Notes: a model not told the origin generated them from the sequence alone. Shown: positions 34,616 to 43,377, numbered from the stretch's first letter. The stretch is 64,000 nucleotides of DNA from Mucilaginibacter boryungensis (GCF_015221995.1 NZ_JADFFM010000001.1:2418001-2482000); one strand, 5' to 3'. Made by a program: numbers and translations.

Positions 34616-35566
34616 TTATTCTTCTATTAAACCACGACCAATCTTTTTTATCTTATTTTCTGCTTTAAGCTCCGATAAAATTTTGTCTAAGATACCGTTT
34701 ATAAATGAATTACTTTTAGGCGTACTAAATTCTTTCGCTATCTCCAGGTATTCGTTTATGGTCACTTTTACCGGCACCGAGGGGAAATTTACAAATTCCG
34801 TAATCCCCATTTTCATCAACAGGGTATCCATCATGGCAATACGCTCCGGTTCCCAATTTTGGGTTTTAGAACTGATCAGTTCCTGGTAAGGCTGATCGTA
34901 ACGGATAGCTTTTTCAAACAGGTCAACAATAAACTCGCGGTCTTCTACCCAATTGCCGGTTACTTCGGCCAGCTTATTCTGGGCAGGGTCATCATAAGCG
35001 AAATTTTTGAAGGTTTTAGCTATCAAGGCCTGCAACACATCCTTATCAACCGGCCAGAAAATGAATTTGTCTTCAAATACCTGTTCAGCCAGCGATGATT
35101 TCAGGATCACCTTTTTGAATATGAATTTGATGATATCCTTATCGGTTGATATGGTATCATCGGTTTTTTGAAGATACTGTTTGTACTCGTCCGAATTTTT
35201 AAGGATGTTGAATAAAGCGCGTGCCAGTTCGGGGTCAAAATCCCAGGCTATTTTATACTTTTTTACCGCGGCAATATATTCTTTGTTTTGTTTTAACGAC
35301 GTGATAAACCTGTTTTCCAGTATTTTCAGGTTAGGTTTCAGGTCATCGGCTGTAGGCAGGTGTTTATTGGCCCTGTCTTCGGCATCGGTAGAAGCATAGT
35401 CAATTACTTCTGTGATAAGTGATAACATCCAAATATACATTTCATACACTTTATCAATGCTTTGTAAAAGCTGTTTTTCGTGGTACTTAATGTCTTTGGA
35501 GTCGGATTGATGATACGCGTAAAGCGATTGTAATACTTTTACCCTAAGGTGCCTTCTGTTTAACAT
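34616..35566 (-). CDS. nusB: Transcription antitermination factor NusB (long form)
   Basis: 316 residues, about twice the enterobacterial protein. The opening MLNRRHLRVKVLQSLYAY and the C-terminal NusB domain (about 205-305: IAMMDTLLMKMGITEFVNFPSVPVKVTINEYLEIAKEFSTPKSNSFINGILDKI) are diagnostic; the extra middle helical region is usual for Bacteroidota. NusB with NusE binds boxA to allow full rRNA transcription. First gene of the nusB-DUF1573-yajC unit, with gaps of 2 and 14 bases. Confidence 0.93.
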   Translation of the reverse strand: MLNRRHLRVKVLQSLYAYHQSDSKDIKYHEKQLLQSIDKVYEMYIWMLSLITEVIDYASTDAEDRANKHLPTADDLKPNLKILENRFITSLKQNKEYIAAVKKYKIAWDFDPELARALFNILKNSDEYKQYLQKTDDTISTDKDIIKFIFKKVILKSSLAEQVFEDKFIFWPVDKDVLQALIAKTFKNFAYDDPAQNKLAEVTGNWVEDREFIVDLFEKAIRYDQPYQELISSKTQNWEPERIAMMDTLLMKMGITEFVNFPSVPVKVTINEYLEIAKEFSTPKSNSFINGILDKILSELKAENKIKKIGRGLIEE

Positions 35567-35612
35567 GGTAAGAACGATTTTTAAGGATTAAATCCTTAGT
35601 ATAATTAATTTA

Positions 35613-36701
35613 TTAGTATGATGTTTTAATTTTCTTGATATCGGCTATTCTTTTCTCGGCAATTTTGTTTGCAGCCTCTACCGTAGGGATGTTTTCAACC
35701 TTAGATAACTTTAAGATGCTGCGTGTGGCATCGTAAATATTTTCGGTTAACTGCAATGTACGCTTACGGCTGAATCCCATCAATTCGCTGTAACAATTGA
35801 TCAACCCGCCGGCGTTAATTACATAATCAGGTGCCAGTATTACGCCTTTATCCAGCAGCATGCGCCCATGCAGGGACTCATCTTCCAACTGGTTATTGGC
35901 CGATCCGGCTATAATAGCGCACTTTAGTTTTTTAATGGTACTGGTATTTATAGTACCCCCCATGGCGCATGGCGCATAAATATCAGCGTCGATATCAAAA
36001 ATGTTATTATTTGAAACTGGTTGCGCGCCATATTTTTTTGAGATCTGCCCTACCCGTTCTTCGTTAATATCACTTACGTAAACCTTGGTGTTCTCATCGC
36101 GCAGCAAACGTACCAGCGTTTCGCCGACATGGCCAATGCCTTGTACAATTACCGACCGGCCAGCCAGGGTATCGTTACCAAAAGTTTCCTTTACACAGGC
36201 CTTTATACCCATAAATACGCCTTTGGCCGTAATTGGCGACGGGTCGCCACTACCGCCAATAGTTTCAGGATAGCCGGTAACGTGCTGTGTTTCCATGCGG
36301 ATATATTCCATATCGCGCGGATTGGTACCCATATCTTCTGCTGTGATAAATTCGCCGTTTAAATTTTTTATAAAACGGCCAAATTTGCGCATTAGTGCCT
36401 CGGTCTTATCTTTTCGCGGATCGCCAATAATAACCGCGCTGCCCCCGCCCAGGTTTAACCCGGATACTGATGCTTTATAGGTCATGGTTTTAGAAAGGCG
36501 CAAAACATCGTTCAAGGCATCACGCTCGCTTTTATAGGCCCACATACGTGTGCCGCCTAAAGCCGGTCCTAAAGTAGTATCGTGAATAGCTATAATGGCT
36601 TTTAACCCGGTATCGGGGTCGTTACAAAACACAATTTTATGATGTCCGTAATCAGTAAGCTGACTGAAGATAGATAGATCGGTTGTGTTAGGTACGGGCA
36701 T
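35613..36701 (-). CDS. Glu/Leu/Phe/Val dehydrogenase (leucine dehydrogenase type)
   Basis: 362 residues. It deaminates branched-chain amino acids with NAD+. The substrate-binding segment GPALGGTRMWAY and the catalytic-Lys region MTYKASVSGLNLGGGSAVI lie at about 45-95. The NAD-binding loop VIVQGIGHVGETLVRLL is near 180 and ANNQLEDESLHGRMLLDKGVILAPDYVINAGGLI near 270. Length and the GGTRMW motif favour Leu/Val over Glu dehydrogenase. Monocistronic. Confidence 0.92.
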   Translation of the reverse strand: MPVPNTTDLSIFSQLTDYGHHKIVFCNDPDTGLKAIIAIHDTTLGPALGGTRMWAYKSERDALNDVLRLSKTMTYKASVSGLNLGGGSAVIIGDPRKDKTEALMRKFGRFIKNLNGEFITAEDMGTNPRDMEYIRMETQHVTGYPETIGGSGDPSPITAKGVFMGIKACVKETFGNDTLAGRSVIVQGIGHVGETLVRLLRDENTKVYVSDINEERVGQISKKYGAQPVSNNNIFDIDADIYAPCAMGGTINTSTIKKLKCAIIAGSANNQLEDESLHGRMLLDKGVILAPDYVINAGGLINCYSELMGFSRKRTLQLTENIYDATRSILKLSKVENIPTVEAANKIAEKRIADIKKIKTSY

Positions 36702-36770
36702 TATTTAGCTATGGCAGTATGTTCGTGACAAAAGTAGATGTTTTTTTGGTTTGAGCAAATGTTTTGTGTA

Positions 36771-36942
36771 GTCGGGAAGTCCGAAAGACGGAAAGTCCGG
36801 AAGATAGTTGTAAGTCTGAAAGACTGAAAGCCGGAAAATTGACATGTTACTGATTCATAAATATGTTTTCCATCCTATCACTTCCGGACTAATCCCTATC
36901 TTTGACTTACGGATTTCCGGTCTTTCCGACTTCCGGACTACA
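36771..36942. repeat. AAGTCCGAAAGACGGAAAG-type inverted pair
   Basis: The left arm (36771-36838) is a run of related units (GTCCGAAAGACGGAAAGTCC, then GTCTGAAAGACTGAAAG). The right arm (36879-36942) has the complementary sense (CTTCCGGACT, GGTCTTTCCGACTTCCGGAC). The two can pair imperfectly around a 40-base centre. The right arm contains TATCTTTG (36897-36904), a good TAnnTTTG -7 match for the ABC exporter gene starting at 36949. Confidence 0.6.
36897..36904 (+). promoter_or_regulatory. Possible -7 element of the ABC exporter gene
   Basis: TATCTTTG matches TAnnTTTG, 45 bases before the ATG at 36949, inside the right arm of a palindromic repeat. Confidence 0.4.
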
Positions 36943-36948
36943 TTACAC

Positions 36949-38748
36949 ATGAAAGACCTTGCATATCTAAACAAGTTTATCTGGAAATACCGCTGGTATT
37001 TACTGCCGGGTATATTGTTTGTGATCATTTCCAACATCTTCAGTGTATTACCGGCACAGGTAATCAGACTGGCGTTCGATCTGGTTACCGATAATATTGG
37101 TACCTATCATTTATTTGCCGGCTTTCAACAGCAAAGCAGCATTTATAGCGTTTTTAGCTATAGCTTGTTTTTATTTGGCGTTTTAGTACTTGTTTTAGCA
37201 TTAATAAGCGGCGCTTTTTTATTCTTTATGCGGCAAACACTCATATTAATGTCGCGCCATATCGAATACGATTTAAAAAACGCTATTTATAAGCATTACC
37301 AGATATTATCCCTGGCCTTTTACCGCCGCCACAATACCGGCGACTTAATGAACCGCGCAACCGAGGATGTTACCCGTGTACGCATGTACCTTGGGCCCGG
37401 TATTATGTATACGTTGAATACCATAGTGCGCTTTGTACTGGTGATATACGCCATGCTTTCGGTAAATACCCGGCTGGCATTATTTTCTATTTTACCTATG
37501 CCTATACTGGTGTTTAGCATATATTATGTAAACAGTATTATAAACCATCGCAGCGAATTGATACAACAGCGTTTGTCATCACTTTCCAGCTTTGTTCAGG
37601 AGAATTTTTCGGGCATAAGGGTTATAAAATCGTACGTACGCGAGAAGTTTGTGCAACAAAGCTTTGCAACGGAAAGCGAGGGTTATAAAACGCAATCCAT
37701 GTCGCTGGTGCAGGCGCAGGCTATGTTTTACCCACTAATGTTGCTACTGATTGGGGTTAGTAACGTAATTATTATTTACGTTGGCGGTGTTGAAGTAATG
37801 AAAGGCAACCTTACCCCCGGCAACGTGGCCGAGTTTGTGGTTTACCTGAACCAGTTGATGTTCCCGGTAATTGCATTGGGCTGGGTTACCTCGCTGATAC
37901 AGCGTGCGGCGGCATCACAAAAACGCATTAACGAGTTTTTACATACTGAGCCGGAAATTGTATCTGTCAATCACGACCGGCGTAAGATAAGCGGGCAGAT
38001 CACCTTTAATAATGTATCCTTTATTTATCCCGACACCGGTATACAGGCGCTTAAAAACGTGTCGTTTACAGTAAACCCCGGCGAAATGGTGGCTATTATT
38101 GGGCGCACGGGTTCGGGCAAATCAACCATTGCCAATCTTATTATGCGCATGTATGATTGCACCGGCGGTGAAATAACAATAGACCAGCAGCCCTTAAAAC
38201 TGCAGGACCTGGAAAATTACCGCTCGCAAATTGGCTTTGTGCCCCAGGAGGTATTTTTATTCTCGGATACCATTGCCAATAATATTGCCTTTAGCGCAGA
38301 TGTACTGGAGATGCCGCGTGTAGAACAAGCCGCCAAAGATGCAGCTGTGTATAATAATATTGCGGCGTTTGAAAAAGGTTTTGAAACCATGATAGGCGAA
38401 CGTGGCATCACCCTATCCGGCGGCCAGAAACAGCGTGTATCTATTGCCCGCGCCATTGTTAAACAACCGCAGGTATTGATATTTGACGATTGCCTTTCGG
38501 CTGTAGATACCCGTACGGAAGAGGAGATATTAAACAACCTGGGGAATATTATGCAGGGCAAAACAAGTATTATTATTGCCCACCGCATATCAACCATAAA
38601 AAACGCCGATAAAATACTGGTACTTGAACAGGGCGAAATTATTGAACAAGGCACCCACGATAGCCTGATGGAATTAAAAGGCAGCTATTTTGAACTGTAC
38701 GAAAAACAGTTACTGGAAGAAGCCGAAGAAGGAAATACTGCTGTTTAG
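36949..38748 (+). CDS. ABC exporter, fused membrane and ATPase domains
   Basis: 599 residues from the ATG at 36949. The longer frame starting at 36844 translates repeat sequence and is not expected to be used. Six membrane helices (about 18-310) precede the nucleotide-binding domain. Walker A IIGRTGSGKSTIANLI, Q-loop GFVPQEVFLFSDT, signature LSGGQKQRVSIARAI, Walker B VLIFDDCLSAVD and the H-loop IIAHRIST are all intact. It works as a homo- or heterodimer; MsbA-like lipid or multidrug export are both possible and no partner half is adjacent. Confidence 0.93.
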   Translation: MKDLAYLNKFIWKYRWYLLPGILFVIISNIFSVLPAQVIRLAFDLVTDNIGTYHLFAGFQQQSSIYSVFSYSLFLFGVLVLVLALISGAFLFFMRQTLILMSRHIEYDLKNAIYKHYQILSLAFYRRHNTGDLMNRATEDVTRVRMYLGPGIMYTLNTIVRFVLVIYAMLSVNTRLALFSILPMPILVFSIYYVNSIINHRSELIQQRLSSLSSFVQENFSGIRVIKSYVREKFVQQSFATESEGYKTQSMSLVQAQAMFYPLMLLLIGVSNVIIIYVGGVEVMKGNLTPGNVAEFVVYLNQLMFPVIALGWVTSLIQRAAASQKRINEFLHTEPEIVSVNHDRRKISGQITFNNVSFIYPDTGIQALKNVSFTVNPGEMVAIIGRTGSGKSTIANLIMRMYDCTGGEITIDQQPLKLQDLENYRSQIGFVPQEVFLFSDTIANNIAFSADVLEMPRVEQAAKDAAVYNNIAAFEKGFETMIGERGITLSGGQKQRVSIARAIVKQPQVLIFDDCLSAVDTRTEEEILNNLGNIMQGKTSIIIAHRISTIKNADKILVLEQGEIIEQGTHDSLMELKGSYFELYEKQLLEEAEEGNTAV

Positions 38749-39018
38749 CGTGGCAATTTAGCTACGTAGGTCACGTAGTTTTTCATAAAGGGCACAAAGC
38801 TGTTTTTTTGTTAGACCTTTAAGCTTAAATTAATACTTCCTGTCTCAATAAACTCTGTGCACTTAGTGGTTCCTTACGGTGTGCCCTCTGTGGTTAAATC
38901 GCCACTTCCATTTTCTAAAAAAATACATTAAAAAAACCCCGATAATATTTAAATTAATACTTGTATTTTGAAAAAATTTATATATTTATCCCAAACAAAC
39001 TAAACAAACACTTATTAT
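38749..39018. other. 270-base intergenic region with GTGCCCTCTGTGGTT-type repeat
   Basis: No gene seen. Around 38785-38812 is CATAAAGGGCACAAAGC, and around 38865-38904 a partly complementary CTCTGTGCACTTAGTGG and GTGCCCTCTGTGGTTAA. This resembles a repeat type common in Bacteroidota intergenic DNA. The last 100 bases are AT-rich and hold the promoter region of the PUR-domain gene. Confidence 0.45.
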
Positions 39019-39354
39019 ATGGGAGATTTTGACAATAGAGAGCGCGAAGAGGTTTTTTCAAAAAAGGTTAGAGCAGGTAAGCGCACCTACTTTTTTGATG
39101 TAAAGGCAACACGATCAAATGACTATTATGTTACCGTTACAGAAAGTAAAAAGCGTTTAGAGGACGGGGTTTTTGTAAAGCACAAAATTTTCCTGTATAA
39201 AGAAGATTTTGAAAAATTTGTAGAGGGGTTAAAAGATACCATCGACTACATTAAGGCAAACCAGGAAGTGGTTGAGAAACGCTATGAATACAGCGAAAAC
39301 CACGAACCTGCCACTGTAAAAGCAGCCGACGAAGATTTTTCGTTCGAAGTATAA
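39019..39354 (+). CDS. PUR-domain (DUF3276) nucleic-acid-binding protein
   Basis: 111 residues, one PUR repeat. Typical elements: REEVFSKKVRAGKRTYFFDVKATRSNDYYVTVTESKKR, then an amphipathic helix in FEKFVEGLKDTIDYIKAN. Bacterial PUR-alpha relatives, such as the one studied in Borrelia, bind single-stranded DNA and RNA and form dimers. The C-terminal tail is acidic. Monocistronic with its own terminator. Confidence 0.9.
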   Translation: MGDFDNREREEVFSKKVRAGKRTYFFDVKATRSNDYYVTVTESKKRLEDGVFVKHKIFLYKEDFEKFVEGLKDTIDYIKANQEVVEKRYEYSENHEPATVKAADEDFSFEV

Positions 39355-39382
39355 TAGCCTAACCAGCTATAAACCACGAAGC

Positions 39383-39418
39383 CTTCCTGATCTCCTATCA
39401 GGAGGGTTTTTTTGTTAT
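39383..39418 (+). terminator. Terminator of the PUR-domain gene
   Basis: TCCTGAT-CTCCT-ATCAGGA stem followed by GGGTTTTTTT. Confidence 0.88.
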
Positions 39419-39667
39419 TTGCGGCTTTGATTATAATAGATAAGGCGGTGACGCTTCGTTTGTGATGCATCCAAGCAGTACGCTTGGGGCGGTGATAAGC
39501 TAATTACGCAGGGCCTTCTGCGAGAGACCCCCGCGAGGCCAGAAACATCCTCAATTTATGGTTTACACTTTTTAGGCTTTTGCGCCTATATTTTTAATTT
39601 AATTTATTGATTAACAATAGTTTAAAAAAATGTAAACCTTAAATTTTGTAAACCATGTAAACCATGA
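39419..39667. other. Gene-free convergent gap with TGTAAACC repeats
   Basis: No open frame of note. It contains CCAAGC-GCTTGG (39471-39487), AGGC-GCCT near 39573, and the octamer TGTAAACC three times (39631, 39647, 39656) with one inverted copy GGTTTACA at 39560. The last two copies form a 9-base tandem (TGTAAACCA) that runs up to the mgtE stop at 39668. Confidence 0.55.
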
Positions 39668-41041
39668 TTACAACAATGTCCCCTTCATGATCATCACCGC
39701 TATGCTGAAGTAAATGATCAGCCCGGTAACATCAACCAGGGTAGCCACAAACGGCGCTGAAGAGGTAGCAGGGTCGGCACCCAGCTTCTTCAGGGCCAAT
39801 GGCAGCATAGAGCCCGCTAACGATCCCCATAACACCACCCCTACCAATGCCGCCCCTACGGTAAGGCCCACTAAAGCCCAATGTGGGCCATAAATTGGCG
39901 AAAACATCGTCCAGATATAGATCCGCATAAAACCTATAACCCCAAGGGTTAAACCAAGCAATAAACCCGACAATAGCTCGCGGCGCATAACACGCCACCA
40001 ATCGCGCACGGTAACTTCGCCCAAAGCCATCGCCTGGATAATTAATGTAGATGCCTGCGAACCACTGTTACCGCCGCTTGAGATAATTAACGGGATGAAC
40101 AAAGCCAGCACTACCGCTTTTGCTATGGAATGTTCAAAAAAGCCCATAGCCGTAGCAGTAAGCATTTCGCCTAAAAACAGTATCACCAGCCAGCCTACAC
40201 GCTTTTTAACCAGGCGGAACAGGTTAATATCCAGATAAGGTTCATCCAGTGCTTCAGTACCACCTATCTTCTGGATATCCTCGGTATATTCTTCGTTAGC
40301 AATCCAAAGGATATCGTCTACGGTAACTATACCCAGCATGATGTTATCATCGTCGGTTACCGGCAGGGCCACGCGGTTATTCATCCTAAACACATTAATG
40401 GCTTCCTGCTGCGGGTCTTTCACGTTCAGGGCAATCAGGCGGCTATCCATCAATGCGCTTACCTTGGTTTCGGGTTTAACTAATAATATCTCGCGGATAC
40501 GGATATCATCCACTAAAACGCCTTTATCATCAATTACATAAAGCACATCAATAGTCTCCGAGTTTTTACCGTACCTGCGTATATGCGAAAGTACTTTGGT
40601 AACATCCCAATCCTGTTTAACCGTAATGTAATCGGGGGTCATTAAACGGCCAACGCTATCTTCTTCGTAACCTAATAACGAGAGTGCTTCTTTACGATCA
40701 TTGGGCGGCAGGTGCAATATCAGGGTTTTAACGGCATCGCCATGCAATTCGCTAAACAGGGCGGTACGGTCGTCCGGCGGCAGTCCGTTAATTAAGCCTG
40801 CAATAGTGGTACCGGGAAGTTTTTTAATGATACGTTCCTGCGTAGGGAAATCGAGGATACGGAAAACGTTTACCGCGCGGTTAAGGGCTAACGCTTCGAT
40901 AAACCTGGGGCCATGTTCGGGAAAATCATCTATCAGCTGTTCAACATCCGATATATTAAGATTGTTAAGATAATTGCTAAGCTTTTTTTCGTTGTTATCT
41001 TCAAGCAATAGCTCTACTTCTTCAAACATCTCTTTTTCCAT
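39668..41041 (-). CDS. mgtE: Magnesium transporter MgtE
   Basis: 457 residues. The N-terminal superhelical domain (about 10-125) is followed by two CBS domains (about 130-255, with MTPDYITVKQDWDVTKVLSHIR and DSRLIALNVKDPQQEAINVFRMNNRVALPVTDDDNIMLGIVTVDD). Five membrane helices (about 280-455) carry the pore motif SSGGNSGSQASTLIIQAMALGEV. It is a Mg2+-gated Mg2+ channel in the inner membrane. No M-box riboswitch was recognised in the short leader. Confidence 0.95.
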   Translation of the reverse strand: MEKEMFEEVELLLEDNNEKKLSNYLNNLNISDVEQLIDDFPEHGPRFIEALALNRAVNVFRILDFPTQERIIKKLPGTTIAGLINGLPPDDRTALFSELHGDAVKTLILHLPPNDRKEALSLLGYEEDSVGRLMTPDYITVKQDWDVTKVLSHIRRYGKNSETIDVLYVIDDKGVLVDDIRIREILLVKPETKVSALMDSRLIALNVKDPQQEAINVFRMNNRVALPVTDDDNIMLGIVTVDDILWIANEEYTEDIQKIGGTEALDEPYLDINLFRLVKKRVGWLVILFLGEMLTATAMGFFEHSIAKAVVLALFIPLIISSGGNSGSQASTLIIQAMALGEVTVRDWWRVMRRELLSGLLLGLTLGVIGFMRIYIWTMFSPIYGPHWALVGLTVGAALVGVVLWGSLAGSMLPLALKKLGADPATSSAPFVATLVDVTGLIIYFSIAVMIMKGTLL

Positions 41042-41143
41042 ATTTAGCCCCCGTATTTACATATTTATCACTTAGTTTTTAATGCCCTTTAAGCGCCCGC
41101 AAAAGTGCGTTTATTTTTTCAAAAAACAGGCAGTTTTTTCTGT

Positions 41144-41151
41144 TATCTTTG
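41144..41151 (+). promoter_or_regulatory. Probable -7 element of ychF
   Basis: TATCTTTG matches TAnnTTTG, 92 bases before the ychF ATG. No -33 box is evident. Confidence 0.45.
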
Positions 41152-41160
41152 CGGCTTTTA

Positions 41161-41215
41161 AAAGAACCAGGAATCAAGAGTCAAGAAGAAAGACCATCCT
41201 GATTCCTGGTTCTTT
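41161..41215. repeat. 16-bp perfect inverted repeat in the ychF leader
   Basis: AAAGAACCAGGAATCA (41161-41176) and TGATTCCTGGTTCTTT (41200-41215) flank a 23-base loop (GAGTCAAGAAGAAAG...). It would form a strong hairpin just downstream of the putative transcription start. No following T-tract, and the ATG is 28 bases further on. Confidence 0.8.
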
Positions 41216-41242
41216 AATCTTGATTCTTAATACTAATAATAC

Positions 41243-42346
41243 ATGGGACTACAATGTGGTATAGTGGGTTTGCCGAATGTGGGGAAATCAACTCTTTTTA
41301 ATTGCTTATCAAACGCAAAAGCGCAGGCGGCCAACTTTCCGTTTTGCACAATAGAGCCCAATGTGGGTGTAATTACCGTTCCGGATGAACGCCTGACCAA
41401 ACTTACCGAGATAGTACAACCTAAAAACGTTGTCCCTAACGTAATTGAGATTGTCGACATTGCCGGCCTGGTTAAAGGCGCCAGCAAAGGCGAAGGTTTG
41501 GGCAACCAGTTTTTGGCCAACATACGCGCTACCAACGCTATTTTACATGTGCTGCGCTGTTTTGATAACGACAACGTGATCCACGTTGATGGCTCAGTTG
41601 ACCCGATACGCGATAAAGAGATCATTGATACGGAACTGCAACTGAAAGATCTTGATTCGATAGAGAAGAAGATCAGCAAGATTGAAAAGATGGCCAAGAC
41701 CGGTGGCGATAAGGAAGCTAAAAAAGCTTTTGATGTGCTGACCATTTACAAGAACCATTTACTGGAAGGTAAATCGGCCCGTACCGCCCCTGTTACTGAA
41801 GAAGATAAGGAATACATTGCCGATATATGGCTGCTGACCGCTAAGCCGGTACTTTACGTTTGCAATGTGGACGAGGCATCGGTAAATACCGGCAATGCTT
41901 ACGTTGAAAAAGTAAGGGCGGTAGCTAAAGAAGAAGGCGCTGAAGTGCTGGTGATCTCAGCACAGATAGAATCAGAAATTGCACAGCTGGAAAGTTACGA
42001 AGAACGCCAGATGTTTTTAGAAGACCTGGGCTTAACAGAATCGGGCGTGAACAAGCTAATTAAAGCTGCTTATAAGCTGCTTAACCTGGCTACTTACTTT
42101 ACCGCGGGCGTGCAGGAAGTGCGTGCCTGGACTATCACCAAAGGTTTCACCGCGCCACAAGCTGCAGGCGTCATTCATACCGATTTTGAAAAAGGCTTTA
42201 TCCGCGCCGAGGTAATTAAATACGATGATTTTGTGAAGTTCAACGGCGTTGAGGCCACAATAAAAGAGAACGGCAAAATGGGCATTGAAGGCAAAACCTA
42301 CGTTGTGGAAGATGGCGATATTATGCACTTCAGGTTTAATGTGTAA
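41243..42346 (+). CDS. ychF: Redox-regulated ATPase YchF (OLA1)
   Basis: 367 residues. G1 motif GLPNVGKSTLFNCL at the N-terminus, then DIAGLVKGASKGEGLGNQFL (G3 and the OLA1-specific loop), the coiled-coil insert about 130-200, and NVDEA at the position of the altered G4 motif that favours ATP over GTP. The C-terminal TGS domain contains FTAGVQEVRAWTITKGFTAPQAAGVIHTDFEKGFIRAEVI. It is ribosome-associated. Confidence 0.97.
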   Translation: MGLQCGIVGLPNVGKSTLFNCLSNAKAQAANFPFCTIEPNVGVITVPDERLTKLTEIVQPKNVVPNVIEIVDIAGLVKGASKGEGLGNQFLANIRATNAILHVLRCFDNDNVIHVDGSVDPIRDKEIIDTELQLKDLDSIEKKISKIEKMAKTGGDKEAKKAFDVLTIYKNHLLEGKSARTAPVTEEDKEYIADIWLLTAKPVLYVCNVDEASVNTGNAYVEKVRAVAKEEGAEVLVISAQIESEIAQLESYEERQMFLEDLGLTESGVNKLIKAAYKLLNLATYFTAGVQEVRAWTITKGFTAPQAAGVIHTDFEKGFIRAEVIKYDDFVKFNGVEATIKENGKMGIEGKTYVVEDGDIMHFRFNV

Positions 42347-42381
42347 TAGTCGGAAAAACGGGAAGTCCGTAAGATAAATTT

Positions 42382-42420
42382 AAAAAGAAAGCACGTCTTA
42401 TTAGACGTGCTTTCTTTTTA
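42382..42420 (+). terminator. ychF terminator
   Basis: AAAAAGAAAGCACGTCT and AGACGTGCTTTCTTTTT form a 17-bp perfect stem with a 5-base loop. Confidence 0.95.
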
Positions 42421-42429
42421 TAAACCATC

Positions 42430-42511
42430 GTCATACTGAGCGGCAGCGAAGGATCACAAATAAGCAGAGTGGACTTTCCAATCGGGAATTCTTCGCTGAC
42501 GTTCAGAATAA
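42430..42511. repeat. Palindromic intergenic element, GTCATACTGAG type
   Basis: Starts CGTCATACTGAGCGGCAGCG; the right part CTTCGCTGACGTTCAGAATAACG is its diverged complement (GCGAAG with CTTCGC, CTGAG with TTCAG). Lies directly behind the ychF terminator, before a convergent gene. Confidence 0.7.
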
Positions 42512-42531
42512 CGCGATGGGGAGTTTTGTAA

Positions 42532-43377
42532 TTACAGCTTATTCGCGTTCATCTTCGGGTTTTGGCTGGCGTTAACCTGGTAGGTGTTGATAGTATTATC
42601 CAAACCAACTTCAACCACGCGGTAACCTTTATATTCGGTGCCCCAGCTACCGCCAAAATGCGAATCGAACAGGTGAGGTAGCGTACCGGTATAACGCACA
42701 CCATCCAGGGAATGGTCGTGCCCATGGAATACCGCTTTAATGTTAGGATAGCTGTGCAGCAATTCAATAATATCAGGGCATTCTATAAAAATAGCTTTTT
42801 CTTCAGGCATCCATATATGCGGTGGTACGTGCAGTATGGTAAATACAATTGGTTTGGCTTTAAATTTCTCAAATGAAGCCTTCAGAAAGTTGTAATCTGC
42901 AGGGATATACTTACCCTTTGTATCAGCGGTATTAGCGAATACAAGGCCTATATCACCTTTATCAACAGTATATTTATCCTCGTAGCCAAAAACATTTTTC
43001 CATACGGTAGCATCGGCCCAATCGTGGTTGCCGGGGATGGCATAATGCGGTACAGGTAATTTATCCAGGTATTTTGATTTCACTAAAGGCAACAAATCGG
43101 GGCGATTGTGCACTAGGTCGCCATTAACAATTACAAAATCCAAGTGGTTATGCTTATGCTCCTTGTGCATCCATTCCACCATATCGCTATAAAACTTATC
43201 ACCGTCGGTATCGGGTTGTGCATAATGCCCGTCGGATACCAGTGCAAAGCGTAATTTATAGTTACTATCTGCTTTAGCGGATGGTACACCGCTTGCAAAA
43301 GTATTAATAGCCGGCAGCAGGTTCAGGCCAGCTACTCCTACAATAGTTGTTTTAATAAAACTTCTTCTGTTACTCAT
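42532..43377 (-). CDS. Secreted calcineurin-like metallophosphoesterase
   Basis: 281 residues. The start MSNRRSFIKTTIVGVAGLNL has a twin-arginine-like motif (NRRSFIK) and a hydrophobic run, so export is likely. The two-metal site is visible: FALVSDGHYA (DxH), VNGDLVHNRP (GDxxH), IPGNHDWAD (GNHD), ILHVPPH and FHGHDHSLDG (GHxH). Substrate unknown. It lies downstream of an outer-membrane-type protein with a 12-base gap, so the two are co-transcribed. Confidence 0.92.
   Translation of the reverse strand: MSNRRSFIKTTIVGVAGLNLLPAINTFASGVPSAKADSNYKLRFALVSDGHYAQPDTDGDKFYSDMVEWMHKEHKHNHLDFVIVNGDLVHNRPDLLPLVKSKYLDKLPVPHYAIPGNHDWADATVWKNVFGYEDKYTVDKGDIGLVFANTADTKGKYIPADYNFLKASFEKFKAKPIVFTILHVPPHIWMPEEKAIFIECPDIIELLHSYPNIKAVFHGHDHSLDGVRYTGTLPHLFDSHFGGSWGTEYKGYRVVEVGLDNTINTYQVNASQNPKMNANKL

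Noticed and set aside
36844..36948. N-terminal extension of the ABC exporter
   Set aside because: The added 35 residues translate intergenic repeat arms; the inner ATG at 36949 gives a normal exporter start.
41042..41160. Magnesium riboswitch in front of mgtE
   Set aside because: The minus-strand leader is under 120 bases and shares space with the ychF promoter; no M-box-like conserved core was seen.
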